Positions 34,511 through 42,339 of a DNA stretch of 64,000 nucleotides are shown here, one piece after another. The notes below the pieces were generated by a model, which was not told the origin of the DNA, did not search any database, and saw only the letters and a program-made list of their open reading frames with translations. A program made the translations under genes and the position numbers. This stretch comes from Candidatus Tepidifontimicrobium thermophilum (GTDB taxonomy: Bacteria; Sysuimicrobiota; Sysuimicrobiia; Sysuimicrobiales; Sysuimicrobiaceae): positions 62,001-126,000 of the forward strand of contig JAVKKH010000003.1 in assembly GCA_031296405.1 (NCBI GenBank). Reading direction: 5' to 3'. The first letter of the stretch is position 1; each line of letters starts with the position of its first letter.

Positions 34511-36092
34511 CCACCTCCGACAGCTCCGCCTCCCGGGCGGATGGAGAGCTGGTCGGGGCGGGCAACACTTCGGTCCGTGCTCCGTGCCCGCGGTAGTGAA
34601 GCAGCCAGGAACACTGGCCGCGCGCGGCGTCGGGCACCGGCGCCACCCAGGTGCTTTCCCAGGTCTCCAGCTCGCCCGTGTACCTGGCCAGCCGGTAAAT
34701 CCGGGCGTGGATGCACTCCCGGTCGCCGAACTCGCAGGTGTTGCCGTCCGTGCCCCCGCAGGGACCGTTGGCCAGCCCCTTCGGGCAGGTCTCCGGGCAC
34801 ACGAAGAAGGTGTGGGGCAGCCTGCAGGTGCCGCAGAGCTGGCACCCGAGCCAAGGCCCCTTGATGGCGCCTTCCGCCCGCGTGAGGAATCGTCCCACGG
34901 GGCCGGCGGGGTCCACGCGCCGAAGGACACCTCCGAGGGCCTGCGACGCAGGTGAGGCGGGGTCGAACACCCACCGGTCCACAGCCCCGAGGATGCGGAA
35001 GCCCCTCAGCTCCGACGCGGAAGGTAAGGCCCCACCCTCGGCCGGTCCGTCCAGGTAGTACGCGCCCTCGGGCGTTAGCTGCACCGGCCGGCCGTCCGGG
35101 TGCTGCATCGCCGCCTCCCAGGCTGCCTGCCAGGTAGCGAGGTCGGGGCACGTCTCCGCCAGGTCCTCCACCGTCTGAAGGAGCTCCTCGAGGGTACGTG
35201 GGGTGTGCACGCCGCAGAGGTGGGCGCCACTCAGTCCCAGCCGCATCGCTCCGACCACCTGCAGGGCTGCGCGTCGGATCGCCTGTCGCCTCCCGTGGTC
35301 GGCAGACTGGGCCTCCGACTCCAGGCATCGGAGGAGGTCGGGGGGCACGTACACCCCGGGCAGGGAGCTACCCTGCAGCAGCCGTGCGGCCACCCTGGGA
35401 GTGAGGAGCCACACCGTGGCCAACACCGGAGCACGGAAGCCCCTGGCGCCTAGCCACCGGACCACCTCCGCCAGCTTGCGGGGGTCCCAGCCGATCTGCG
35501 TCATGAGGAAGTCCGCACCGGCCCGCAGCTTCTTCGCGGCCTTCACGTACTGGCCCCAGAGGGCTTCCTCCCGGTACTTGAAGGGGTTGACGGCAGCGGC
35601 CAGGAGCGAGTTGGGGAGGCGTTGCCGCGCGATGCGGAGGGCGTCCACGGAGTCCAGGTAGCGGTCCGCCCCTGCAGGAGCAGCCTCCCGTAGGGCGTCG
35701 CCCGTGAGGAGGAGGAAGCTGGACAGCCCCCAGCTGCGGGCGCGGTCCAGGTCAGCCTCTAGATCCCGAACCGTGCGCCCCTTACCTGCCCAGTGGACCA
35801 GGGGTACCGACCCGGTCGCTTCCACCACTTGCGCCGCCACGAGGACCGGGTCGTGGTCCCGGTCGGTGCGCACCCGGTCTGAGACCGTAAGCGCATCCAC
35901 CCGTCCATCCTGTTCCAGCCAGCGGGCGAGGCCCAGGACCTCGGCGAGCACGTGCTCGAAGGGTTTGGAGCCCACTAGCGGCGGCGACTCCACGGTGAGC
36001 GCGAAGGCTCCCCGCTGGAGCCGCTCCGCCAGGCGGTTCCGGTACCCCGTCTGCGGCTGGCGGCGGGGGGAGGAGGACCCGGAAGGGCCCAT
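34503..36092 (-). CDS. metF: MetF-MetV fusion: methylenetetrahydrofolate reductase with C-terminal cysteine-rich domain
   Basis: The 529-residue protein combines two parts. Residues about 20-310 are a MetF barrel: FALTVESPP (E35 at the position of the catalytic glutamate), then LLLTGD, AAVNPF, and GADFLMTQIGWDP for flavin and folate contacts. Residues about 365-475 are a MetV/MTHFR_C-like domain with eight cysteines (C417, C420, C423, C432, C436, C445, C453, C460) for metal or Fe-S binding. Acetogens usually keep MetF and MetV separate. It should oxidise 5-methyl-THF made by LigM to methylene-THF. The ATG overlaps the ligM TGA by one base. The exact electron acceptor is unknown. Confidence 0.88.
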   Translation of the reverse strand: MGPSGSSSPRRQPQTGYRNRLAERLQRGAFALTVESPPLVGSKPFEHVLAEVLGLARWLEQDGRVDALTVSDRVRTDRDHDPVLVAAQVVEATGSVPLVHWAGKGRTVRDLEADLDRARSWGLSSFLLLTGDALREAAPAGADRYLDSVDALRIARQRLPNSLLAAAVNPFKYREEALWGQYVKAAKKLRAGADFLMTQIGWDPRKLAEVVRWLGARGFRAPVLATVWLLTPRVAARLLQGSSLPGVYVPPDLLRCLESEAQSADHGRRQAIRRAALQVVGAMRLGLSGAHLCGVHTPRTLEELLQTVEDLAETCPDLATWQAAWEAAMQHPDGRPVQLTPEGAYYLDGPAEGGALPSASELRGFRILGAVDRWVFDPASPASQALGGVLRRVDPAGPVGRFLTRAEGAIKGPWLGCQLCGTCRLPHTFFVCPETCPKGLANGPCGGTDGNTCEFGDRECIHARIYRLARYTGELETWESTWVAPVPDAARGQCSWLLHYRGHGARTEVLPAPTSSPSAREAELSEVAT

Positions 36093-37489
36093 CACCGGCG
36101 CGTCACCGCGGCCCGGTACTGCCGTGCGGCCTCCGAGAAGGGCACCGGTGCCACGGTGGCCCGGATCTCCGTCTGTACATGGGGCTCCACGCTCGGCTTC
36201 CGGGACCCGCCCCCTTCCTCGCCCCAGACCACCACCACCCGCGTGCCCGGCTGGCTGTACTCCTCCTGCACGATGGCCAGGGACAGCATGGCGGAGTCGT
36301 TCCAGCTGTAGCCCGGCCACATGGAGACCCCCACCACCTCCCCCTGGCGGTTCAAGACCTTGTCGTACATCCAGGTGGCGTACTGGGAGACCGGCAGGTC
36401 GATGTACTTGGCCTGCTGCCCGATGGGTCTGGTGAACAGGGTCCCGAACGCCCGCGCCACGTCTTCCCCGTCCCACACCAGGGTTACCCTGCGGCGGTGC
36501 GGCCCCGGGGCCTTGGCCTGCAGGGCCTCCCGGCCCACGAACTCGTGGTCGAACTTCACGATGTGGCCGTAACCCAGTTCCCACGGTGTGAGGTAGTAGT
36601 CCTGGATGTTGCGAGAGTAGAAGCTCCCGCCCAGGGAGCCCACCGCCTCGTAGCTGTTGGCCGGGAGCCACTCCCGGTACGGCCGCAACTCCTCGCCGGT
36701 GTAGATGGCGGGGAGGGGACAGGGGATCCAGCCGGAGTCCAGCGCGTTGGTGGCGTACGCCCGCGACCCCACCTGCCGTAACCCGAACTCCTTACCGGCC
36801 TCCACGATGGCCGCCTTCACCTCGGGCCCCTCCTCGAAGGGCCCGAACAGCTCCGCGCCCGCCACCCCCGCCATCCCGTGGTGCAGCATGCGCACCCTAC
36901 GGCCCGCGATGGTGATCCAGCCCATGTGGAAGAACTTCACGTCCGGAAGCGGCCCCCCGTTGAGCTTCTCCAGCAGCGCGGGGGCGTTCGGGCCCTGAAG
37001 CTGGAAGCGGTACACCTTGCGGGGCCGGTGGGGGTCCAGGACCGACCACTCGTCGCGTTCGAGCTCCACCCGGTACCCGCCCGTCTGGGCGTGGTACTGA
37101 ACCCAGTTGTGGGCGGAGGGGCGGCCCACCAGCTGGAAGCTCTCGCGGTCCAGGTAAAAGAGGATGCCGTCCCCGATCACGTACCCCGCGGGGCTGCACA
37201 CCACCAGCTGCTTGGCGCGCCCCGGCTCGAAGTTCCTGAAGCTGTTGATGGCCAGGTGTTCCAGTAACCGGAAGGCGTCCGGGCCCCGGACGTACAGGTC
37301 CGTCATGTGGTAGGACAGGTCGTACAGCGCCACCGTCTCCCGCCAGGAGCGCTGCTCGTCCCTCCAGTTGGTGAACTCCGGCGGGACCACCGGGTAGATG
37401 CGGGTCCCGGTGCGGTTGTTGTACAGGTAGTCGGTGATGCTGGGCACCGAGTCCAGCACTTCCTGAAGGTTGCGCGGCGCGGTGCTCAT
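36092..37489 (-). CDS. ligM: Tetrahydrofolate-dependent aryl O-demethylase, LigM/DesA family (GcvT fold)
   Basis: The 465-residue protein is very similar to LigM of Sphingobium SYK-6 as I recall that sequence: MTDLYVRGPDA, YVIGDGILFYLDRE, NWVQYHAQTGGYRVE, LDSGWIPCPLPAIYTGE, YREWLPANSYEA and a C-terminal VVWGEEGGGSRKPSVEPH. Length (465 versus 471) also fits. These enzymes move the methyl group of vanillate, 3-O-methylgallate or (DesA) syringate to THF, giving protocatechuate, gallate or 3-O-methylgallate plus 5-methyl-THF. The ATG overlaps the dioxygenase TGA (ATGA) and has AAAGGGGG upstream. The sequence does not tell vanillate from syringate preference. Confidence 0.92.
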   Translation of the reverse strand: MSTAPRNLQEVLDSVPSITDYLYNNRTGTRIYPVVPPEFTNWRDEQRSWRETVALYDLSYHMTDLYVRGPDAFRLLEHLAINSFRNFEPGRAKQLVVCSPAGYVIGDGILFYLDRESFQLVGRPSAHNWVQYHAQTGGYRVELERDEWSVLDPHRPRKVYRFQLQGPNAPALLEKLNGGPLPDVKFFHMGWITIAGRRVRMLHHGMAGVAGAELFGPFEEGPEVKAAIVEAGKEFGLRQVGSRAYATNALDSGWIPCPLPAIYTGEELRPYREWLPANSYEAVGSLGGSFYSRNIQDYYLTPWELGYGHIVKFDHEFVGREALQAKAPGPHRRRVTLVWDGEDVARAFGTLFTRPIGQQAKYIDLPVSQYATWMYDKVLNRQGEVVGVSMWPGYSWNDSAMLSLAIVQEEYSQPGTRVVVVWGEEGGGSRKPSVEPHVQTEIRATVAPVPFSEAARQYRAAVTRR

Positions 37490-38526
37490 GCCCAATCCCC
37501 CCTTTCGCGGACGGGTGATTCCTTCCCACGCGACTCCAGGCGGCCGGCGACCACCTCCACGGGAGGCGTGCCGTAGGTGTGGAAGGTGGCCACGGTGGGA
37601 AGCCCCCACGCCTGGCCCTTCTTCCGCTCCGCCTCGCTCCACACGACCGGCCTCCAGTCGGGTGCCAGGATCAGGCGGGCCCCGGGGCAGGCGACCTCGA
37701 AGCGGTTCCCGCCCGGCTCGTACACGTACAGGAAGAAGGTCTGCTGGATGGCGTGCTTGTGGGGGCCGGTCTCGATGTACACCCCGTGCTCGAGACAGAT
37801 GTCCGCGGCGCGCAGGACCTCCTCCCGGCTGTCCACCGCGTAGGTCAGGTGGTGGAACCGGCCGCGGCTCCCGGTGGCGTCTTCGGTGATGGCCAGCTCG
37901 TAGCTCTTGTTGCAGACACTGAGCCAGGCACCTTTCTCCGACCCGTCGTCGAACACCACCACCTCCGTGAGGCGGAACCCCAGGACCTCCTGGAAGAAGC
38001 GGCGGCTGGCGCGCACGTCCGCGGCGAAGAAGTTCACGTGGTCCAGGCGCCGGAGGTTGCAACCCCGGGCAGGGAAGCGGGACGCCTGGTTCTTCAGCGC
38101 GGGCTTGGTCTGGGGCGTGGGGCGGTACCACTCTACCTCGTACAGCAGCTCCAGCACGTGGCCGTCCGGGTCCCGGAACCGGTACGCGGGACCGTGGCCC
38201 AGGTCTCCGTCCACCCATCCCTCGCCCAGGCCGGTCCGCTCCACGGCCTCCACGCGCCGCCGCAAGGCCTCGGGGCTGCTGGTCCGGAAGGCGCAGTGCC
38301 CCATGCCGGGCCAGGGGGACGCGGTGACCTTCAAGGTGTGGTGCGCGTAGTCGTCCCAGCCGCGCAGGTAGACCGAATCGCCCTGCCGGCCGGTCTCCAC
38401 GAGCCCCATGACCTCGGTGAAAAACCGGACGGTGTCGTCCGGGGTGGGGGTGAGCAGTTCCACGTGGCAGAGATGCGCCACGTCGAAGCTGAGAGGCCCT
38501 ACGGAGAACTGGACGTCGTCCACCAC
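37486..38526 (-). CDS. VOC-fold (type I) extradiol dioxygenase in the O-demethylation operon
   Basis: The protein has about 346 residues. Its Fe(II) ligands can be placed at H163 (RRLDHVNFF), H225/H226 (RFHHLTYA) and E277 (GGNRFEVAC). It is clearly paralogous to the product of 16599-17579; both share GWxDGDLGHGxAYRF. Its neighbours demethylate vanillate-type substrates (LigM) and process 4-oxalomesaconate (GalB- and LigK-type), so protocatechuate or gallate is the expected substrate. In known pathways this step uses the unrelated LigAB/DesB/GalA fold. The start is GTG 38526 (or 38523) after AAGGGGGTGGGG. Confidence 0.85.
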   Translation of the reverse strand: MVDDVQFSVGPLSFDVAHLCHVELLTPTPDDTVRFFTEVMGLVETGRQGDSVYLRGWDDYAHHTLKVTASPWPGMGHCAFRTSSPEALRRRVEAVERTGLGEGWVDGDLGHGPAYRFRDPDGHVLELLYEVEWYRPTPQTKPALKNQASRFPARGCNLRRLDHVNFFAADVRASRRFFQEVLGFRLTEVVVFDDGSEKGAWLSVCNKSYELAITEDATGSRGRFHHLTYAVDSREEVLRAADICLEHGVYIETGPHKHAIQQTFFLYVYEPGGNRFEVACPGARLILAPDWRPVVWSEAERKKGQAWGLPTVATFHTYGTPPVEVVAGRLESRGKESPVRERGDWA

Positions 38527-38545
38527 GCCCCACCCCCTTGGCCCG

Positions 38546-39172
38546 TTAGCTGCCGCCCTCCACCTGGCGCCGGAGGCCGTGCAGGTCGTACGTGAGGGCA
38601 CCCTGCTCCAGCTGCGCCCGCAACATCGCCTCCCGGGCGGCCCGGGCGCGGGCCGCCTCCAGCACCGCGGCCACCCGGTCCGCGGCTACCACCACCGCGC
38701 CGTCCGCGTCCAGCACCACCACGTCCCCTGGCCGTATGGTAGCCCCGCCCACGGTCACGGGCACGTCCAGGGCGCCCAGCGCGGACTTGCCCGCCCCGCG
38801 GACGGACACGAACCGCGCCCAGATGGGCAGGCCCAGGGCCTGCAGGTCCTCCAGGTCGCGGACGGCTCCGTCCACCAGGATGGCGGCCGCGCCCCGCGCC
38901 TTCGCCTGCACCGCCAGCAGCTCCCCCACGAGGGCCACCGGGGCGGGCTCCGGCATGGTGAGCACCAGTACCTCACCAGGGCGGACCCGCTCCATGACCG
39001 CGTGCACCATGAGGTTGTCGTCCTGACCGCACCGGACCGTGCGGGCGGGGCCCGCCGCCCGGCTCCCGGGGACCACGCGGATCCACGGTCCCTCCACCAG
39101 GCCGGTGCGTCCCCCTGCCTCGTACACGGTGGCGACCCCCAACCGTGCCAGTTCGGCCGCGTCTGCGTTCAC
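38546..39172 (-). CDS. RraA-like aldolase, 4-carboxy-4-hydroxy-2-oxoadipate aldolase (LigK/GalC type) candidate
   Basis: The 208-residue protein has the class II pyruvate-aldolase pattern of the RraA fold: GELLAVQAKARGAAAILVDGAVRDLEDL (key residues R105 and D106, metal and substrate contacts), and PGDVVVLDADGAVVV near the end. LigK/ProA/GalC enzymes of this family split 4-carboxy-4-hydroxy-2-oxoadipate into pyruvate and oxaloacetate. The direct upstream neighbour is a GalB-type hydratase making exactly that compound, which supports the call. GTG 39172 overlaps the GalB stop (GTGA). Confidence 0.85.
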   Translation of the reverse strand: MNADAAELARLGVATVYEAGGRTGLVEGPWIRVVPGSRAAGPARTVRCGQDDNLMVHAVMERVRPGEVLVLTMPEPAPVALVGELLAVQAKARGAAAILVDGAVRDLEDLQALGLPIWARFVSVRGAGKSALGALDVPVTVGGATIRPGDVVVLDADGAVVVAADRVAAVLEAARARAAREAMLRAQLEQGALTYDLHGLRRQVEGGS

Positions 39173-39882
39173 AGCCCCCTCACCACCTGTGGCAGGAGGC
39201 GCTGGAACGCCTCCGCGTACTGGATGCTGCGGTCTCCGGAGATCCGGCGTGCGTGGTTGGCGCGCCGCTCCGCCATGGCCGTGTAGTACGCCACCAGGTA
39301 CCGCTGGGATGCGACCGCCTCCATCGCCCGCAGCTTCAGCGGGAACACCGGCGTGATGTCGAGGAAGGTGGTGGGCACGAACCCGCACAGCTCGGACTGG
39401 TGCGGCTCGAAGGCGAGGACCTGAGCCGGCGGCACCGTCTGGAAGGCGCTCGCGACCCCGGCCCCGGAAGCCAGCTGGCGCGCCCGCTCCGTGGCCTGGT
39501 ACGCGACAGGGTGGTCGGGGTTGAAGGGGTCGCGTTCCGGGTGGGTGAGGATGACGTCAGGCGCCCACTCCCGGATGACCGCGGCCAGCTGCTCGGTGGC
39601 CTCCCGGCCCGCCTCCAGGGGGTAGTCGCCCCAGTCCAGGCAGCGGAAGGGGGCACCGAGGATCTCCGCCGCGCGGGTCGCCTCTTCGTGGCGGATGGCC
39701 TTCACCCGGTCCACCGTCTGGCCCGGTTCCGCCCACAGCTCACCGGACTCGCCCCGCTCACCGTAGGACAGCGCGACCACCAGGGCCTGGCCGCCCGCGC
39801 GGGTTACGGTGGCGATGGCACCGCCGGCACGCCACACGAAGTCCGCGGCGTGCGCGCTCACCACCAACAACCGCTGGGCCAC
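39169..39882 (-). CDS. galB: GalB-type 4-oxalomesaconate hydratase (PIG-L/LmbE fold)
   Basis: The 237-residue protein belongs to the PIG-L deacetylase fold but has the GalB variant SAHAADFVWRAGGAIA in place of the usual HPDD motif (H11, D14). It is followed by SYGERGES, EEATRAAEILGA, DPFNPDHP and AFEPHQSELCGF. These agree with GalB of Pseudomonas putida as I recall it. GalB hydrates 4-oxalomesaconate to 4-carboxy-4-hydroxy-2-oxoadipate. The GTG 39882 start uses the GGGGGG stretch as ribosome-binding site; ATG 39897 lies upstream but has no such site. Confidence 0.88.
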   Translation of the reverse strand: MAQRLLVVSAHAADFVWRAGGAIATVTRAGGQALVVALSYGERGESGELWAEPGQTVDRVKAIRHEEATRAAEILGAPFRCLDWGDYPLEAGREATEQLAAVIREWAPDVILTHPERDPFNPDHPVAYQATERARQLASGAGVASAFQTVPPAQVLAFEPHQSELCGFVPTTFLDITPVFPLKLRAMEAVASQRYLVAYYTAMAERRANHARRISGDRSIQYAEAFQRLLPQVVRGL

Positions 39883-39903
39883 GGTGTTCCCCCCCATGTC
39901 AGG

Positions 39904-40581
39904 TTACGGGGCCGCTGCGGGCCACGTCCGGCGCGCCACCTCCCGCAGGCTGGTCAGGACCGCCTGAAGGTGCGCCCTCATCCGAGCCTCCGCAGCGTCC
40001 GGGTCCTTCGCGGCCACGGCGTCCACGATGGCCCTGTGCTCTTCCAGGGAACGCGGCAGCCGACCCGGCGCCAGGACGGTGCGGTACTGGTACCGGACCA
40101 TCTGCGCCCACAGCGAGTCCAGCAGGCGCTGTGCGGTGGCGTGCCCGCTGGCCCGCACCAGCACGTGGTGGAAGCGCCCGTTGCACTCGGAGTACCCCAG
40201 GGAGTCTCCCCGTCGCGCACAGGCGGCCATCTCGCGGAGGATCGCCCGCAGCTCGCGGACGTCCTGCGGCCGCGCGCGGAGGGCCGCGTGGCGGGCTGCC
40301 AAGCACTCCAGGGCCGCGCGGGCCTCGAGGATCTCCACGGCCTCTTCCTCCGTGAGCAGCCGGACTCGCGCGCCCCGGTTGGGCGACCGCTCCACCACTC
40401 CCTCCTGTTCCAGACGCGCCAGGGCGGTGCGGACCGCGGCCCGGCCGACGCCCAGCATGCGGGCCAGCTCCGTCTCCACCAGCCGCTGCCCCGGGACCAG
40501 GCGGCCTTCCAGGACCGCCCGGCGGAGCTGCTGGTAGCAGTAGGCCTCGCCCTCGCCCCGCTTGGGCCGTACGGCCCTCAA
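39904..40581 (-). CDS. GntR-family regulator (FadR/FCD subfamily) of the O-demethylation operon
   Basis: The 225-residue protein has a winged helix with the GntR signature LVETELARMLGVGRAAVRTALARLEQEGVVER (HTH about 34-60) and an all-helical FCD effector domain with HRAIVDAVAAKDPDAAEARMRAHL. The start is TTG 40581, overlapping the TGA of the amidohydrolase (TTGA). Being encoded third in its operon, it likely autoregulates through the TTGT-AG-ACAA box at 42340-42349 and controls the fhs transcript through the similar box at 31492. The effector is probably an aromatic acid or ring-cleavage product (inference). Confidence 0.9.
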   Translation of the reverse strand: MRAVRPKRGEGEAYCYQQLRRAVLEGRLVPGQRLVETELARMLGVGRAAVRTALARLEQEGVVERSPNRGARVRLLTEEEAVEILEARAALECLAARHAALRARPQDVRELRAILREMAACARRGDSLGYSECNGRFHHVLVRASGHATAQRLLDSLWAQMVRYQYRTVLAPGRLPRSLEEHRAIVDAVAAKDPDAAEARMRAHLQAVLTSLREVARRTWPAAAP

Positions 40582-41507
40582 CGCTCCTCCTCCAGTCGCG
40601 CGATCCGCACGGTATTCTCCACCATGGTCCTGATCTGCGCCTCCTGGAGGCCCAGGGCCAGCAGCCGCTCCGCCAGCAGCGGCAGCCCGTCCTCCACCGG
40701 AGGAGCGTGGACCTGGCCCAGGTCGCTGGACAGGAACGAGTGGGCCGCTCCCACTGCGCGGATGTTTTCGGCCAGCTCCTCCCAGGAGATCTTGCCGCTG
40801 TGGGCGGTACCGAAGCACCGCTCCAGCCATGCGCCCGCGCGGGCCAGCTGCCGCTGGTCTTCCACGCTCAGCCGCTGGGTGGGAAAGTCGGGGTGGGTGA
40901 CGACGATGCACCTCACGCCTGCGGCCCGGGCCTCCTCCACCACGGTGAAGATCTCGTCCCTGGACAGGTGGCCGGTGGCCAGCACCATCCGGTGGCGTGC
41001 CACCACCCGCAGGACCTCCCGCAGCTCCGGTAGCGGTCTGCCGTTGCCGTCCACCACGCGCACCGGTTCCCAGGGCACCCCGCTGCGCTGGAGGTCCTCC
41101 TGGAGCGCCGCCCATACCGGACGTTTCCCCTGTGGGTCAGGAGGCCGGCGGGACGGGCTCTCGTTCTCCGCGTCCACCGTGGGCAGCCACACGATGCGCG
41201 CGCCCTCCCGGGCGGCGATCTCCACCGCGAGGGGGTTAAGGCCGCCTGCCGGACCGTTCAGGCAGATGGAGCCCAGCACGTCCACCTCCGGGACCACGAA
41301 CCGCGCCAGCCGCGCCCGGCCTGCGGTGGGACTGTAGTGGGACTTGATGGCGAACCCCGCCATTCCCCGGCGCGCGAACCGGCGGGCGACCTCCACGTCG
41401 TTAGCGCTCCGGGGCAGGACGTCGGGCGCGGTGTGCACGTGGAGGTCGTACGCTCCCCGGACGAGCGCCAGCGCCCGCTCACCGGGTCCTGCGTGCTCCT
41501 CCGTCAC
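40578..41507 (-). CDS. DUF6282-like amidohydrolase-superfamily protein, lactone-hydrolase candidate
   Basis: The 309-residue protein has a metal-site pattern of the amidohydrolase superfamily: DLHVHTAPD (H23, H25), AIKSHY (K55, H57), VTHPDFP (H near 205) and SSDLGQ (D near 262). I associate the family with DUF6282, whose function is not established. It sits between a dehydrogenase and a 4-oxalomesaconate hydratase. The classical pathway there needs 2-pyrone-4,6-dicarboxylate hydrolase (LigI, also an amidohydrolase), so that role is proposed (inference). GTG 41507 overlaps the upstream stop (GTGA). Confidence 0.7.
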   Translation of the reverse strand: MTEEHAGPGERALALVRGAYDLHVHTAPDVLPRSANDVEVARRFARRGMAGFAIKSHYSPTAGRARLARFVVPEVDVLGSICLNGPAGGLNPLAVEIAAREGARIVWLPTVDAENESPSRRPPDPQGKRPVWAALQEDLQRSGVPWEPVRVVDGNGRPLPELREVLRVVARHRMVLATGHLSRDEIFTVVEEARAAGVRCIVVTHPDFPTQRLSVEDQRQLARAGAWLERCFGTAHSGKISWEELAENIRAVGAAHSFLSSDLGQVHAPPVEDGLPLLAERLLALGLQEAQIRTMVENTVRIARLEEER

Positions 41508-42298
41508 CGCTGCCCCGCCAGCTCCACAAGCCACCCGACGCAGGCCTGAGCTACCCGCGGCGCGACCCCAAGCTCCTCCAACAGCTCGCAGGCGGCCCGC
41601 ATCTCGTCGGCCCTGCGGGCCGCATGGGTATAGGTGCCTTCCACCAGGCGGCTCAGCAGCGTGGCGTCCGCCTGCTCCAGGGTCTTCGCGATGTCCTCGT
41701 AGACTTCCGCCTCGCAGCCCAGGGCGCGGGCTGCGGCCAGGGCCTCCAGGGCGGAGGCCGCCAGCCCCTTCATGAACACGCTGCGGACCAACTTGCGGCC
41801 CGCTGCCAGGCCCACCTCCGGTCCCAGGACCCGCACCGGCATCCCCAGGGGACCCAGGCGGTCTGCGAGCGCCTGGGCGCCGGGGCCGCTGGCCAGGGCA
41901 GGAGTGCGGATGCCCCTTCCGGGGACGGGTGCCATGAGCGCGACGTCTGCGAACAGCGCCCCAGAGGGCTGGACGACCGCCGCAGCCCTCCGCTTGACGG
42001 CGGGGGCGGTGCTGTTGCAGTCCGCGTACACCTGACCTGGCTCCAGCCCGCTCACTGCAGCCTCGGCCACCTGCAGGGCGGAAGAGGGCGTGGTGAGCAC
42101 CAGGACCACGTGGGCCCCCGACGCAGCCGCACGGGGCCCGTCCGCGAGGGCCACGCCTTCGGGGATGCGCTTGGGCTCAGGGTCCCAGCCCACCACCCGG
42201 ACGCCCGCGCGGGCCAGGTCCTCCGCGACGGCACTCCCCGCCTCGCCCAAACCGAAGACGGCCACCCCCAGGATGGCTGCCCGTGCGCCTGGCCGCAT
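41504..42298 (-). CDS. NAD(P)-binding dehydrogenase with DUF1932-like C-terminal domain
   Basis: The 264-residue protein has the Rossmann motif GLGEAG (residues 16-21) preceded by VAVF, a VLTTPSSA segment, YADCNSTAP, and an all-helical C-terminus with KLVRSVFMKGLAASALEAL. The conserved lysine is placed as in 3-hydroxyisobutyrate/6-phosphogluconate dehydrogenases. It heads the operon. The step it could supply is oxidation of 4-carboxy-2-hydroxymuconate semialdehyde to the pyrone dicarboxylate, done by the unrelated LigC in Sphingobium (inference). ATG 42298 lies seven bases after a TACAAT box, so the mRNA is probably leaderless; ATG 42307 overlaps that box. Confidence 0.75.
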   Translation of the reverse strand: MRPGARAAILGVAVFGLGEAGSAVAEDLARAGVRVVGWDPEPKRIPEGVALADGPRAAASGAHVVLVLTTPSSALQVAEAAVSGLEPGQVYADCNSTAPAVKRRAAAVVQPSGALFADVALMAPVPGRGIRTPALASGPGAQALADRLGPLGMPVRVLGPEVGLAAGRKLVRSVFMKGLAASALEALAAARALGCEAEVYEDIAKTLEQADATLLSRLVEGTYTHAARRADEMRAACELLEELGVAPRVAQACVGWLVELAGQR

Positions 42299-42305
42299 CG
42301 GCCGC

Positions 42306-42334
42306 ATTGTATTTTCCCCGGGCGGACCTGTCAA
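42306..42334 (-). promoter_or_regulatory. Strong promoter of the O-demethylation/meta-cleavage operon
   Basis: On the minus strand TTGACA (42334-42329) and TACAAT (42311-42306) are separated by exactly 17 bases, one mismatch from the sigma-70-type consensus. Seven bases separate the -10 box from ATG 42298. Confidence 0.75.
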
Positions 42335-42339
42335 CTTTG

